Assembly: GCA_023091665.1 (NCBI GenBank)
Contig: JALJCQ010000001.1
Location: 2,790,001-2,854,000 of the forward strand
Reading direction: 5' to 3'
DNA: 64,000 nucleotides
Source: Pythium myriotylum
Taxonomy: Eukaryota; Oomycota; Peronosporomycetes; Pythiales; Pythiaceae
Shown here one piece after another: positions 8,677 to 18,824 of the stretch. How positions within the stretch are numbered: the stretch's first letter is position 1; each line of letters starts with the position of its first letter. The notes beneath the pieces are model-generated. The model was not told where the DNA came from. It did not search any database and saw only the letters and a program-made list of their open reading frames with translations. Position numbers and translations under genes: made by a program.

Positions 8677-11393
8677 ATGAAGCCAGCGAACCAGATCGAC
8701 TCGGCCTGCCCATCTCCCTCCGACCTCGACTTTGTGGGTGAGAACCCTCCCGCGCAGCTGCTCCGTCCCGTCTCTGCACAAGATTCGGGAAGCCTCACCC
8801 ATTGTGAGCCACCATCTGGTCCGGATGGTGCCAGTGCGACTGCCGACGACCCTGCGACGCCCGCGCCCGTATCTCACGTGACTTCGAAGTCAGTGAATGC
8901 GCAAGCCCCAGTCAGCTCCGGCACGACCACCACCTCCGCGGTCGACGACGCCGACGCTCCTTCAACCGCCGACGGACCCGCCTCTACCGCCCGCATCGTG
9001 GATGTCGGTGCCGGTATGACGGTGCTCGTGACAGGCTCCGCTCCGGTGGCGTCTGGTGTCGAGATCTCCGTTGCGCTTTCCAGTTCGACCGACTCGCCCG
9101 CGAACACTGGGACTACTGCTGTCTCCTGTGGCGACGATGACGACGACGACTTGATGATGGCGGCGACCTCGCTCCAGCTCAGTCTCGCCTCAAGCCCCGA
9201 CGAATCAACTGTTGAAGACTCGACTACGACTGATTCGACCCCGGATCCGATTCCGGATGCTCAGCAACCGCCTGCCAGTGCGGCAGGTGCGACGCCTTCG
9301 CTTGGTGCTCTTCTACGCCGTCCAACCGAGATTCGCCGTGACAGAACTCCCGTCTCGGCGACCAGTCGTGTGGTGCTGCCTCGACCGTGTGCTGCGGATA
9401 TCGAAGCGATTGACGCGCTGTACGAGAACGGTGGCGACTGGGCCTCGCTCTTCACGTCAGTTGAACAAGCGCGCCCGTACGAGCTCCCGCGCGCTCGTTA
9501 CGTCATGACCATCGACACTGGTCGCGCGTTCGAGCGTACCGGCATCAACAAGATCATGGCGTCTTTTCTCAAGGACAACGGGAACCCCGTGGTCACCGAG
9601 CAGATCAAGCTTCAAGAACTCGGCCAGATCTCCAAGGGTCGTGGCGGAGAAATCCGCGTCAAGGTCAAGTCACGTGCTGCGTGCGAACGCCTTGCGCGTC
9701 AGGAAGTCAAGATCCTCGGTGGCAAGTACATGTTCCAAGACTTCGACGTCCTCACCGATCGCTTCTACATCGACATCTCGAGCGTCGACAGCAACTTCGA
9801 CAACGAAGGTCTTCTGCGCGCGTTCTTCGACATCGGCAGCGAGCCGATCTACGACACGTTCCGCGACGTCAACCTCGCGTCCGGAATGACGACAGCAACG
9901 TGGCGCGTCTACTTTCGAAGTGCGACGTGCCCAAGAGCGCTGTGTGTGCAAGGCTTCACGTGCGACCAAGTCATCTTCGGCAGCCGCATGTACCCAGCTT
10001 TGGCGCGCGACGCCGCGTTCCCGTCCCAGCGACGTGGTTTCGGTCAGGTGTCGCCACACGCTTTGGACTTGGACAAGATCAACAAGCCTACTCCGCCAGC
10101 ACCAGTGCAACCGTCCGAGCCGGCTGCTCCGACTTCGTACGCAGACGCGGTGAAGAACGGTGTCTCGCAAGCGGAGTCCAAGTCGCAAGACTCTGCAAGC
10201 GTCATCTCGGTCGGTACGCACGCGGGATCGCTGTTGACGCCTCCGGGTAGTCCGCAGCCTGGAACCAAGTCTCTGCCGCCGCCGCCACCGCCGCTCGGTC
10301 TGTCCGCGTCCAACGCAGATCGTCCGGAAAACGGAACCAAATCGACCAAGTCCAAGGGCAAGCGCTCGCGTTACGCCGACGACTTTGCCGACATGTTACA
10401 GAAGGCGCGACCGAAGCCCGTGCAAGGCATCGCGACAAGCAACTACTTCGAAGTGTTGAACTCCATCGAGTTCGAACTCGACTGCTGCAATGCGGCGCTC
10501 AACGAGTCGAGCCTGCCGCGGTTCCAGGTCGTGCCTCGCAAGGTCAAGGGTCCCGACACGATCAAGACCAGCAAGGAGTCGAGTCACTTCTTGACCAAGC
10601 ACCACACTCTGGTCATGAAGACGAAGGAACCGACGTCAATCCAAGAGATCCTCGCCGAACTCGAGACGACCGAGCCCACCGCCGACCTCCAGCTCCAGTC
10701 GAACCATATCGCTGCAGCGGACGTTGGTGCGGAATCACTTCGGAAGACTCTCCGCAACACGGCCAACCCGGACACGATCGGCCATCTTGCCGGTGGGAAG
10801 TCTCCGCTCGCGTTCACTCTGTGCTGCTCGGCGAGATGAGTGACCTCAGCGGCAACGTCAAGGAACTCGCACAGCTCCACATGATCAATCGTGTGTTGAG
10901 CGCGACTGATCCAAACTCGTGTACGACCTTCGCGCACAAGTGGGCTGCGCACTACGGTGAGAAGCTGCCGAAGGATCGCAATGACATCTTCAAGATGACG
11001 GGACGGTGGTATCGTGATGAGCGAATGTCGGCGCTCTTGCGAGCCACGTGCGCGCTCTCGTTGTTCGAGTTGATGCTCATGTGCACGGCGCCGCAGATCT
11101 TCCAGAGCGACATGTGGATCCAGCGCCTTACCGGAGCTCCAGTCGGGTGGATTCCAGCACTCAACGGTCGTTTGCTCCACCCCAACGTGTTGTTGGCACT
11201 GCTGCGCTCCGACTTGGGCGCACAGATCTTTGCTGTGTGGGAGAAGATCCAGTGGCAAGGCGAGCTTCTCGACGACCTCGAATATCTTCGCACGTGCGGC
11301 TTGTACTTCTCCGACGACGAAGCGGTTCTCCAGCTTACGGCTGTCAACGGCGTCGCAACACTAGGTGCCGGACCGCTCTGCCTCGACTGCTAA
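8677..11393 (+). pseudogene. LINE ORF1, copy 1, frameshifted
   Basis: Same protein as the intact ORF1 at 59755-62472, from ATG at 8677, but one A is missing near 10816 ('gttcactc' against 'gttcaactc'). The frame therefore ends at 10839 after 720 codons. The remaining C-terminal part (about 190 codons) stays open in another frame up to the normal stop at 11391-11393. Apart from this and one substitution (Pro for Thr near 8850), the sequence agrees with the other copy, so the loss is recent or an assembly error. Domains are described under the intact copy. Confidence 0.9.
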
Positions 11394-14300
11394 AGCGGTC
11401 GAGGCGGACGCGGCCGAGGTCTCGTGGGAGAACATCAGTCTTTTGACGGTGAACACCAACGGGATCAAGAAGAACGGCCACCTGTTGATCGAGAACCAGC
11501 TCATCAAGAACAGTCTCTCGTGCGTCCAAGAGACCAAGCTGCGCGACTCGCATCATCGTGCAACGCTCCAATTCCACCATGACTCAAGATTTCAACACCG
11601 CCTCTTCGTCAGCGACACCAACGCGCACAGTCCAGTTGCCGTTGCTGCACGATCGGGTGGCGTCATGACAGTGCTCCGCTCCGACTTTCCCGGGTTTCAG
11701 TCTGCTTGTGAGCAGTCTTCGTTGACTATTCAAGGCCGCTACTTGGTCGTCCGGGTCGTCGCGAACGGTGCTCCGATCTACATCCACAACGTGTACGCGC
11801 CAGTCGATAACTTCGAGAAGAAGGGGTTCTTCGAAGCGCTACCGTACGAAGTGTTCGAAGACAATGCGACTCACCTGGTGCTCGGTGACCTCAACACGCC
11901 ACTCGACCCCCTCGTCGATGCGTCGGATCCAAGGGCGACAGGAACGACCGGCGGTAACGCGTGTGTGGCGTGGTTGGCCCAGCTCGGTGTCGTGGATGCC
12001 TGGCGAATCCACCATCCCGACGAACGCGTCTACACTGGTCCACAGCCTCGACACAACCGTCTCGACTACATCCTCATGTCAGAAGACTTCTGCACCGCGC
12101 TGTACGGTGACTCCTTGTACTTTGAGCCCAAGGGTGCCGGCGACCATCTCGCACATCAAGTTGTGTTGCGCGCGATGAGCCAGCCTCAAGGCCACGGGTA
12201 CTGGCGTTTCCAGTCGGCGATGCTCGACTTCCCCGATATCGTTGAAGCTATCCAAGGCGAAGCGACGACTGTGCTTGCTGCGTTACGGCGCTCCTCCAAC
12301 CCGGGCAAGGTGTGGCACAAGTGGAAGAAGGGCATGCGTCGTCAGCTTCAAGCTCTGCAGCGCAAGCTGAAGCGTCAAGGCGAGACCGCCACCACCGAAG
12401 CTCGTCAGGCACTTGCCCACGCGGCTGCGGCATACCGGTCGGTGCGAAGCGATCGCGCGCAGACGGTGTTCCAGACCGCACTGACGGCATACCAAGACAG
12501 CATCAACTCGGCGCGTCTTTACAACCAAGACTCGGCTTTCGACTTCCAGGCTCAACACGCGGAGAAGTCATCCAAGTACTTCTTTCGACCGCTGGACGGA
12601 TCCTTGCGGAGAGTCAGCATCGAAGAAGTGCGGCTTCAAGATGGCTCAGCATCAAGCAACCCCGCGGATATCGCGGCTGCCTTCAATCAGCACTGGGGCG
12701 GTATCATGGGCGATGTTGAGCGCGGTGGTGTTGTCGTCCAAGAGCCTGAGCAGAGCCAGATTGACCGGATGCTCGACACGATCGACCGCCGACTGTCTGA
12801 AGACGAGCAAAATATCCTCAACGCTCCGATCACAGCGGCGGACCTCGCCAGTGCAATCAAGAAGATGCGAGCATCGTCAGCGCCCGGGATGGACGGGCTT
12901 CCAGCTGCCTTCTACCAGGTGGCTCCTGGCGTGTTCGGTGAATGCCTGGAGATCGTGTTCAACTACCAACTTCAGCGAGGCGAGCTTCTTCGGTGCCAAC
13001 GCCAGTCGGCGATCAGTCTGCTGCACAAGAAGGGATCCCGAGCTGACCCAGGCAACTATCGCCCAATTGCTTTGATGGGTGTCGACGTGAAGGCACTGTC
13101 AAAGGTTCTCGCTTTCCGACTGCAGTTGTTCCTGACCAAGCTTGTGCACCAAGACCAGAAGGCTTTCGTGCGTGGTCGCTCTCTGCATCACCACGTTCGT
13201 TTCGTGAGTGACCTGCAAGACCTCGTCACCGCGCGCGACGAGGAAGCCTACGCCATGTTCCTCGACTTTGAGAAGGCGTACGACCGCGTCAACTGGAACT
13301 ACATGTTTCAGGTGCTCGATCGGATGGGATGTGGCGGGGCGTTCTCGGGGTGGGTGAAGCTCCTGTACACTCGACCACACGCGCATCTCATGATCAACGG
13401 ATTCGTGCAAGACCCGCTCTGCCCAACGCGCGGAGTCAAGCAAGGTGATCCGCTGTCGGCGCTGCTGTTCTTGCTTGTTATCGAGCCACTCGGTAACCTG
13501 CTCCGCCAGCACGAAGAACATAGGATCTGCTTGACAGCGGATGCCACCGTCACGAGTATTTTCTTCGCCGACGACTCGACGTTACTGTCGGGCTCTATCG
13601 CTGGTGTCGAGGCGCAACTTGGGTTGGTCGAAGAATACTGTCAAGGCTCCGGCGCCAAGCTCAACGTGAACAAGTGTGTGCTGATGTCGCTGCATCGAAC
13701 GCGGCGATGCCCGGGCATACCAGGTGTGCAGGTTCTCGATGAAGACTCCACGGTCAAGTTCCTCGGTCTCCTGTTCGGTCAACGACGCACAACGGAATTG
13801 ATTGTTGAAGACCTCGATCGACGCTTCTTTGACGGGTTCAAGCAGTGGTTTCGGCGCGCACGGACGCTCCAAGGCAGGCTCCTCGTCGCCCAGACCATGG
13901 TGCTCTCACGTCTGTGGCACTACACTGCTCACGTTGTTGTGCCGCCAGGACGAGTGAAGAAGTGGCAAGCCGCGCTACACCGGTTCGTCTTGAGTCGGCG
14001 CTACGAACGCGACGCTCGGCATGTCCAGTTGATCTCGAACGAATTTGTCAACCTGCCGCGCGAGTCTGGGGGTCTGCAGGTACCGAGTCTCGACGGTGTG
14101 CTCAAGCGACAGTCACTGCAGCTCCTGCTTCAGTTCACGGCAGCTTCGGCATCGACGACCGGCAACTGGACGGTAGCAGGAGTCGAGCTGCTGCGGATCA
14201 GTCTTCCGCGGTGGGGCCCGCAGAGGCCACTCGACTTTCTCTACGTCAGTCCGTGGCGGCATCGAGGCTCGATCGAGTGGGGGCAGCTCTCTTCGTGGTG

Positions 14301-15723
14301 GCGTGCGGCCTGGAAGACTTGGTACGGTATCAAGTGGCCGGTGTCGTGGCTCGACCTCCCCCCAGAAGAACGGCTTGCGTCTGCACTCGACCAACCGATC
14401 TGGTTCCATGGCGACAAGAACTTCCAGTTCCTCCCAACCAGCCGTTCCGACACAACGCCGTCCCAGCATCGTTCTCTCAGCATGATTGCAGAGCCGCAAC
14501 GAAGCTTCCGTCGGCAAGTTGCCCGTGTCTTTCAGTTGCGATCTCTTCGTGACTTCGCTGGTGAAGGCGACAAGTGGCCGAGCGCGATCGAGTTTGCTGA
14601 GCGACATGTCGACTACACCCAAGTCTCCATCACCCCGTATCGACAGTACACGTGGCTGCTCAAGCTTCACGAGGAAGCCACGCAAGTTTTCGGGCGTCTC
14701 TGCACAATGTGCTCTGTCCCAGTCGATGGAGTGCTACCGACGGCGCCTGAGCACCAACATCCGCGAGTCGGTGTGAAGATCAACGACCGTGTGTGCTGGG
14801 TGCCGCGCATTCCACGATCCCAACTGCTCCGCCTGGTGTGGCAAGCTCCAGAGCCGACGAGAACGCATCCGCTGTTCTTCCACGACCCTCGAGCGCCTAC
14901 AGACGTGGTCCTCCGATTCAACAAGCTCCGCAAGCGTCTGCGTGTGTTGCTCCTCCCGATATACGAAGACCTCCAGTTCCGCTTGGCGTACGGCTTGTTA
15001 CCGACTCGCTCACGCTTCTCGTTCATGACGGTGGCAAATCCCGGCATCGTGTACTGTGTTCGACAAGGCTGCAACTCAGTGGAGACGGCGCGTCATTTGT
15101 TCTTCGAGTGTGTGCTGCCGACTGTGATATGGCGCGACATCTTCCGTGATATGTCGGTGTTCTTCACATCTCGACCCTCCTGGACCGACATTGTCTTCGG
15201 TAAAGCCATCCGCGTTGCTCCCGTGTGGAAGGACCACGCAGAAGAAATCCAAGACCTGTGGCAAGTCATCCGTGCAGTGGTGCTTCACCTGTTGTGGTCT
15301 GAACGCAATGGGCGACTGTTCAACGGGCGGTCCCCGATGCCAACAATTGCAGCACTGCGTGTGGTGTATACGACTGTGGGTGCTCATGTGCGTGCGTGTC
15401 TTCGACGTACGACGATGTGCAGCGTGCTTCGCTTCAGGTTGTGTTGTCAAGTCTCCAGTCTACGCCTTCGCTTGGTGCCTTCATGCAAAACAACATGGGG
15501 TTGTTTGCAGTTCGCTTTTTGGCATAAAAGAATTTCGTGCCGATTCTTCTTCTTCTTCTTGGCTGTGGAGGGTTTTCAACCAATCGCAGTTCGAGTTCGT
15601 CCCGAACACAAGCCAGAGGAGACCCGCGCGACCGAAGTCAAGCACCAGAATTTTAGACCACAAGGCAAGTGTCCGATCCGGGGTTCGAACCCGCGACCAG
15701 TAACTTCGGATCCACACTCTTAA
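11365..15723 (+). CDS. LINE ORF2: APE endonuclease / reverse transcriptase, copy 1 (C-terminus frameshifted)
   Basis: The 1452-codon frame opens just after an in-frame TAG (11362-11364) and overlaps ORF1 by 29 bases in the +1 frame. It has no ATG before the endonuclease. Residues 24-270 form an APE-like endonuclease: VNTNG (29-33), QETKL (55-59), NVYAP (142-146), GDLN (174-177), RLDYIL (232-237), GDHLAH (259-264). Reverse transcriptase follows: APGMDGLP (506-513), NYRPIAL (564-570), LDFEKAYDRV with catalytic Asp 634, GVKQGDPLS (690-698), FADD (734-737). A CX4CX7HX4C knuckle lies at 1231-1249. No RNase H domain is visible. This order is L1-type. Near 15408 four bases (gtgt) present in LINE 2 and 4 are missing, replacing the last 38 or so residues by a read-through tail. 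Confidence 0.95.
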   Translation: MPDRSASTAKAVEADAAEVSWENISLLTVNTNGIKKNGHLLIENQLIKNSLSCVQETKLRDSHHRATLQFHHDSRFQHRLFVSDTNAHSPVAVAARSGGVMTVLRSDFPGFQSACEQSSLTIQGRYLVVRVVANGAPIYIHNVYAPVDNFEKKGFFEALPYEVFEDNATHLVLGDLNTPLDPLVDASDPRATGTTGGNACVAWLAQLGVVDAWRIHHPDERVYTGPQPRHNRLDYILMSEDFCTALYGDSLYFEPKGAGDHLAHQVVLRAMSQPQGHGYWRFQSAMLDFPDIVEAIQGEATTVLAALRRSSNPGKVWHKWKKGMRRQLQALQRKLKRQGETATTEARQALAHAAAAYRSVRSDRAQTVFQTALTAYQDSINSARLYNQDSAFDFQAQHAEKSSKYFFRPLDGSLRRVSIEEVRLQDGSASSNPADIAAAFNQHWGGIMGDVERGGVVVQEPEQSQIDRMLDTIDRRLSEDEQNILNAPITAADLASAIKKMRASSAPGMDGLPAAFYQVAPGVFGECLEIVFNYQLQRGELLRCQRQSAISLLHKKGSRADPGNYRPIALMGVDVKALSKVLAFRLQLFLTKLVHQDQKAFVRGRSLHHHVRFVSDLQDLVTARDEEAYAMFLDFEKAYDRVNWNYMFQVLDRMGCGGAFSGWVKLLYTRPHAHLMINGFVQDPLCPTRGVKQGDPLSALLFLLVIEPLGNLLRQHEEHRICLTADATVTSIFFADDSTLLSGSIAGVEAQLGLVEEYCQGSGAKLNVNKCVLMSLHRTRRCPGIPGVQVLDEDSTVKFLGLLFGQRRTTELIVEDLDRRFFDGFKQWFRRARTLQGRLLVAQTMVLSRLWHYTAHVVVPPGRVKKWQAALHRFVLSRRYERDARHVQLISNEFVNLPRESGGLQVPSLDGVLKRQSLQLLLQFTAASASTTGNWTVAGVELLRISLPRWGPQRPLDFLYVSPWRHRGSIEWGQLSSWWRAAWKTWYGIKWPVSWLDLPPEERLASALDQPIWFHGDKNFQFLPTSRSDTTPSQHRSLSMIAEPQRSFRRQVARVFQLRSLRDFAGEGDKWPSAIEFAERHVDYTQVSITPYRQYTWLLKLHEEATQVFGRLCTMCSVPVDGVLPTAPEHQHPRVGVKINDRVCWVPRIPRSQLLRLVWQAPEPTRTHPLFFHDPRAPTDVVLRFNKLRKRLRVLLLPIYEDLQFRLAYGLLPTRSRFSFMTVANPGIVYCVRQGCNSVETARHLFFECVLPTVIWRDIFRDMSVFFTSRPSWTDIVFGKAIRVAPVWKDHAEEIQDLWQVIRAVVLHLLWSERNGRLFNGRSPMPTIAALRVVYTTVGAHVRACLRRTTMCSVLRFRLCCQVSSLRLRLVPSCKTTWGCLQFAFWHKRISCRFFFFFLAVEGFQPIAVRVRPEHKPEETRATEVKHQNFRPQGKCPIRGSNPRPVTSDPHS

Positions 15724-15743
15724 ACGTCTGAGCTACCCGCAGC
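15671..15743 (-). other. Antisense tRNA-like module in LINE 3' UTR, version A
   Basis: On the minus strand there is an A box (TAGCTCAGACG), a D arm GCTC/GAGT, and a perfect B box GGGTTCGAACCC, which is also a 12-bp palindrome. The acceptor ends do not pair well and the anticodon arm is weak. It is therefore a degenerate tRNA or tRNA mimic, not a translation tRNA. It lies antisense to the LINE. Confidence 0.7.
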
Positions 15744-15933
15744 TATTGAACCGACATGCTAAAACAAGTACCTAGACCAGTCAAGACCAACGGAAGTCGA
15801 CCACCAACTCAACAACTGAAGCCCCCAGCCTCGTCACACATTAGTCAAGTGTATAATATTCATCGACGAGGTAGATTAGAGTAGTCATAGTCGCATTAAT
15901 TTTAGTTAATACAGACGCCTTGAAACTGAAACT

Positions 15934-15948
15934 GGGCCACGAGGACAC
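15934..15948. repeat. Target-site duplication, right copy, LINE 1
   Basis: GGGCCACGAGGACAC, matching 8563-8577. To its right the ordinary spacer resumes (caccacgaggggtacc). This side keeps only the first 13 nt of the tRNA gene. Confidence 0.95.
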
Positions 15949-17313
15949 CACGAGGGGTACCAATCACAAAACACATCAAATCACAACCACGCGACAACAA
16001 CAAACACGAACACCTCCTGCACCAATACGAACTACCCACAACACACAAACACACACAAACACAACTACCACACGACACCACCCACACAACACCTCTCCTA
16101 CCCCTCTTCATGCCTCTCCGCTTGCCCTCATCGCCGCACGGTATCTCATCTCACAAACCACCCCACTCCACCCAAAACAACACCTACTCCTCCTACATCC
16201 AACATCCAACGCACACACACCGTAACAGACGCTCGATGTCGCGGCTCCTACCGTCGACACTACCACAAACTACTGCTTCCACCCCCCGCCACCACACCAC
16301 CACATAACCACACCACCACACCGGCCACACCGGCACACCATCAATCGTGTGCCGGTCCTCGTTGGGGCCAGTTGTCTCGGGAACGAACACAAAACACAAC
16401 AACAAACGACGACAACAACAAAACGACAACCAAAACCAACACGAACCAAGCGAACAGAGACACAGACACACAGACACACAGACACACAGACACACAGAGA
16501 CACAGAGACACAGAAACACAAAGACACAGAGCCAGCACCTCGGCACTCATCCACGGTCGGGCACTGTCCCAAGCCGCTCGCTCGAGGCTGTTACAGGCTC
16601 CACTGTCCGAGACAGCCCTGACCGATACGAACCCGAACTGGATAGAGCAGGACAGAGCAAGACGCAAACCAATACGAGAGCTGAAGAGAGGCACGGAGAT
16701 GAGAGGGCGGAGACAACAGGGGAGAGGAAGAAAGGAGGGACACCCCACTGACAGCCAAACACAACATCATACACCACAAATATCCAACGAAACAAACGAA
16801 CGAGCACAAACGAGCACACGCGACGACGAGAGACCTGGCCGCCAGGGTGCTCCGTCACACTCCCGTTCGCTGTCACAAATGCGCCGCGGCGCGGCACGGA
16901 TCAGTACCGATCAGTGACGGGTCGCGAGCGATGGCAGAGGAGATGGGAGTGGTCCAAAGCAGGAGCCGAGCGTCAAGCGTCAAGCGTCACGCGTCAAGCG
17001 TCGTGAGTCGAGGATGGAGCTGTCGTGCTGTCGCGAGGACTGAGCGTGGGGAGCCGAGAGTGGGGGTGCGAGTCGAGAGGCGGAGGACGGGAGGCGAGAG
17101 GACAGGAGGCGAGAGGTGAGGGGCGAGAGGCAGGAGGCAGGAGGCAGGAAGGAAGTGATGGAGGGACCGGGTACACGGAGGGAGGGACGCGTTGGGGTGT
17201 CAACGGGTTCCAGGTTGGACGCGAGGTGAATTGGAGGGAGTAGGAGACGATGTGTTGTGCATGTGGCATTGACCGGGTGGGATGGGATGGCGAGGAAAGA
17301 GAGGAAAAGAAAA

Positions 17314-17385
17314 GTCCTCGACGGGACTCGAACCCGCAATCTCCCGCTTCGTAGGCGGATGCCTTATCCATTGGGCCACGAGGAC
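17314..17385 (-). tRNA. tRNA-Arg(ACG), copy 5
   Basis: First intact gene after LINE 1. Ordinary spacer on both sides. Confidence 0.97.
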
Positions 17386-18752
17386 ACCACGAGGGGTACC
17401 AATCACAAAACACATCAAATCACAACCACGCGACAACAACAAACACGAACACCTCCTGCACCAATACGAACTACCCACAACACACAAACACACACAAACA
17501 CAACTACCACACGACACCACCCACACAACACCTCTCCTACCCCTCTTCATGCCTCTCCGCTTGCCCTCATCGCCGCACGGTATCTCATCTCACAAACCAC
17601 CCCACTCCACCCAAAACAACACCTACTCCTCCTACATCCAACATCCAACGCACACACACCGTAACAGACGCTCGATGTCGCGGCTCCTACCGTCGACACT
17701 ACCACAAACTACTGCTTCCACCCCCCGCCACCACACCACCACATAACCACACCACCACACCGGCCACACCGGCACACCATCAATCGTGTGCCGGTCCTCG
17801 TTGGGGCCAGTTGTCTCGGGAACGAACACAAAACACAACAACAAACGACGACAACAACAAAACGACAACCAAAACCAACACGAACCAAGCGAACAGAGAC
17901 ACAGACACACAGACACACAGACACACAGACACACAGACACACAGAGACACAGAAACACAAAGACACAGAGCCAGCACCTCGGCACTCATCCACGGTCGGG
18001 CACTGTCCCAAGCCGCTCGCTCGAGGCTGTTACAGGCTCCACTGTCCGAGACAGCCCTGACCGATACGAACCCGAACTGGATAGAGCAGGACAGAGCAAG
18101 ACGCAAACCAATACGAGAGCTGAAGAGAGGCACGGAGATGAGAGGGCGGAGACAACAGGGGAGAGGAAGAAAGGAGGGACACCCCACTGACAGCCAAACA
18201 CAACATCATACACCACAAATATCCAACGAAACAAACGAACGAGCACAAACGAGCACACGCGACGACGAGAGACCTGGCCGCCAGGGTGCTCCGTCACACT
18301 CCCGTTCGCTGTCACAAATGCGCCGCGGCGCGGCACGGATCAGTACCGATCAGTGACGGGTCGCGAGCGATGGCAGAGGAGATGGGAGTGGTCCAAAGCA
18401 GGAGCCGAGCGTCAAGCGTCAAGCGTCACGCGTCAAGCGTCGTGAGTCGAGGATGGAGCTGTCGTGCTGTCGCGAGGACTGAGCGTGGGGAGCCGAGAGT
18501 GGGGGTGCGAGTCGAGAGGCGGAGGACGGGAGGCGAGAGGACAGGAGGCGAGAGGTGAGGGGCGAGAGGCAGGAGGCAGGAGGCAGGAAGGAAGTGATGG
18601 AGGGACCGGGTACACAGAGGGAGGGACGCGTTGGGGTGTCAACGGGTTCCAGGTTGGACGCGAGGTGAATTGGAGGGAGTAGGAGACGATGTGTTGTGCA
18701 TGTGGCATTGACCGGGTGGGATGGGATGGCGAGGAAAGAGAGGAAAAGAAAA

Positions 18753-18824
18753 GTCCTCGACGGGACTCGAACCCGCAATCTCCCGCTTCGTAGGCGGATG
18801 CCTTATCCATTGGGCCACGAGGAC
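18753..18824 (-). tRNA. tRNA-Arg(ACG), copy 6
   Basis: 1439 bp after copy 5. The unit has a private base change near 18616 (tacacagaggg). Confidence 0.97.

Larger units (their letters stand above)
8578..15933 (+). mobile_element. Full-length L1-type LINE, copy 1, inserted in tRNA-Arg
   Basis: The 7356-bp element has a 99-bp 5' UTR, ORF1, ORF2, a 3' UTR with an antisense tRNA-like module, and a gaaactgaaact tail. It is flanked by a 15-bp duplication of the tRNA-Arg 5' end. The first nick implied by the 3' junction falls between nt 13 and 14 of the tRNA sense strand, inside the A box. The tRNA spacing across it (8810 bp) minus element and duplication gives 1439 bp, a normal unit. ORF1 carries a one-base loss and ORF2 a four-base loss near its end, so this copy is probably not autonomous. 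Confidence 0.96.

Noticed and set aside
14113..14685. Long minus-strand frame (190 codons) opposite ORF2, repeated in each LINE
   Set aside because: It is antisense to the conserved ORF2, has no recognisable domain, and results from the high GC third-position bias of ORF2.
15671..15743. A SINE inserted antisense in the LINE 3' UTR
   Set aside because: No flanking duplication or tail is visible, and both diverged LINE versions hold the module at the same position. It is better treated as part of the LINE, though an old insertion cannot be excluded.
15917..15933. Resemblance of the LINE end (gacgccttgaaact) to the target left of the cut (gatgccttatccatt)
   Set aside because: The match is short, offset by one base and on the side not used for priming in target-primed reverse transcription. 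It is probably chance.
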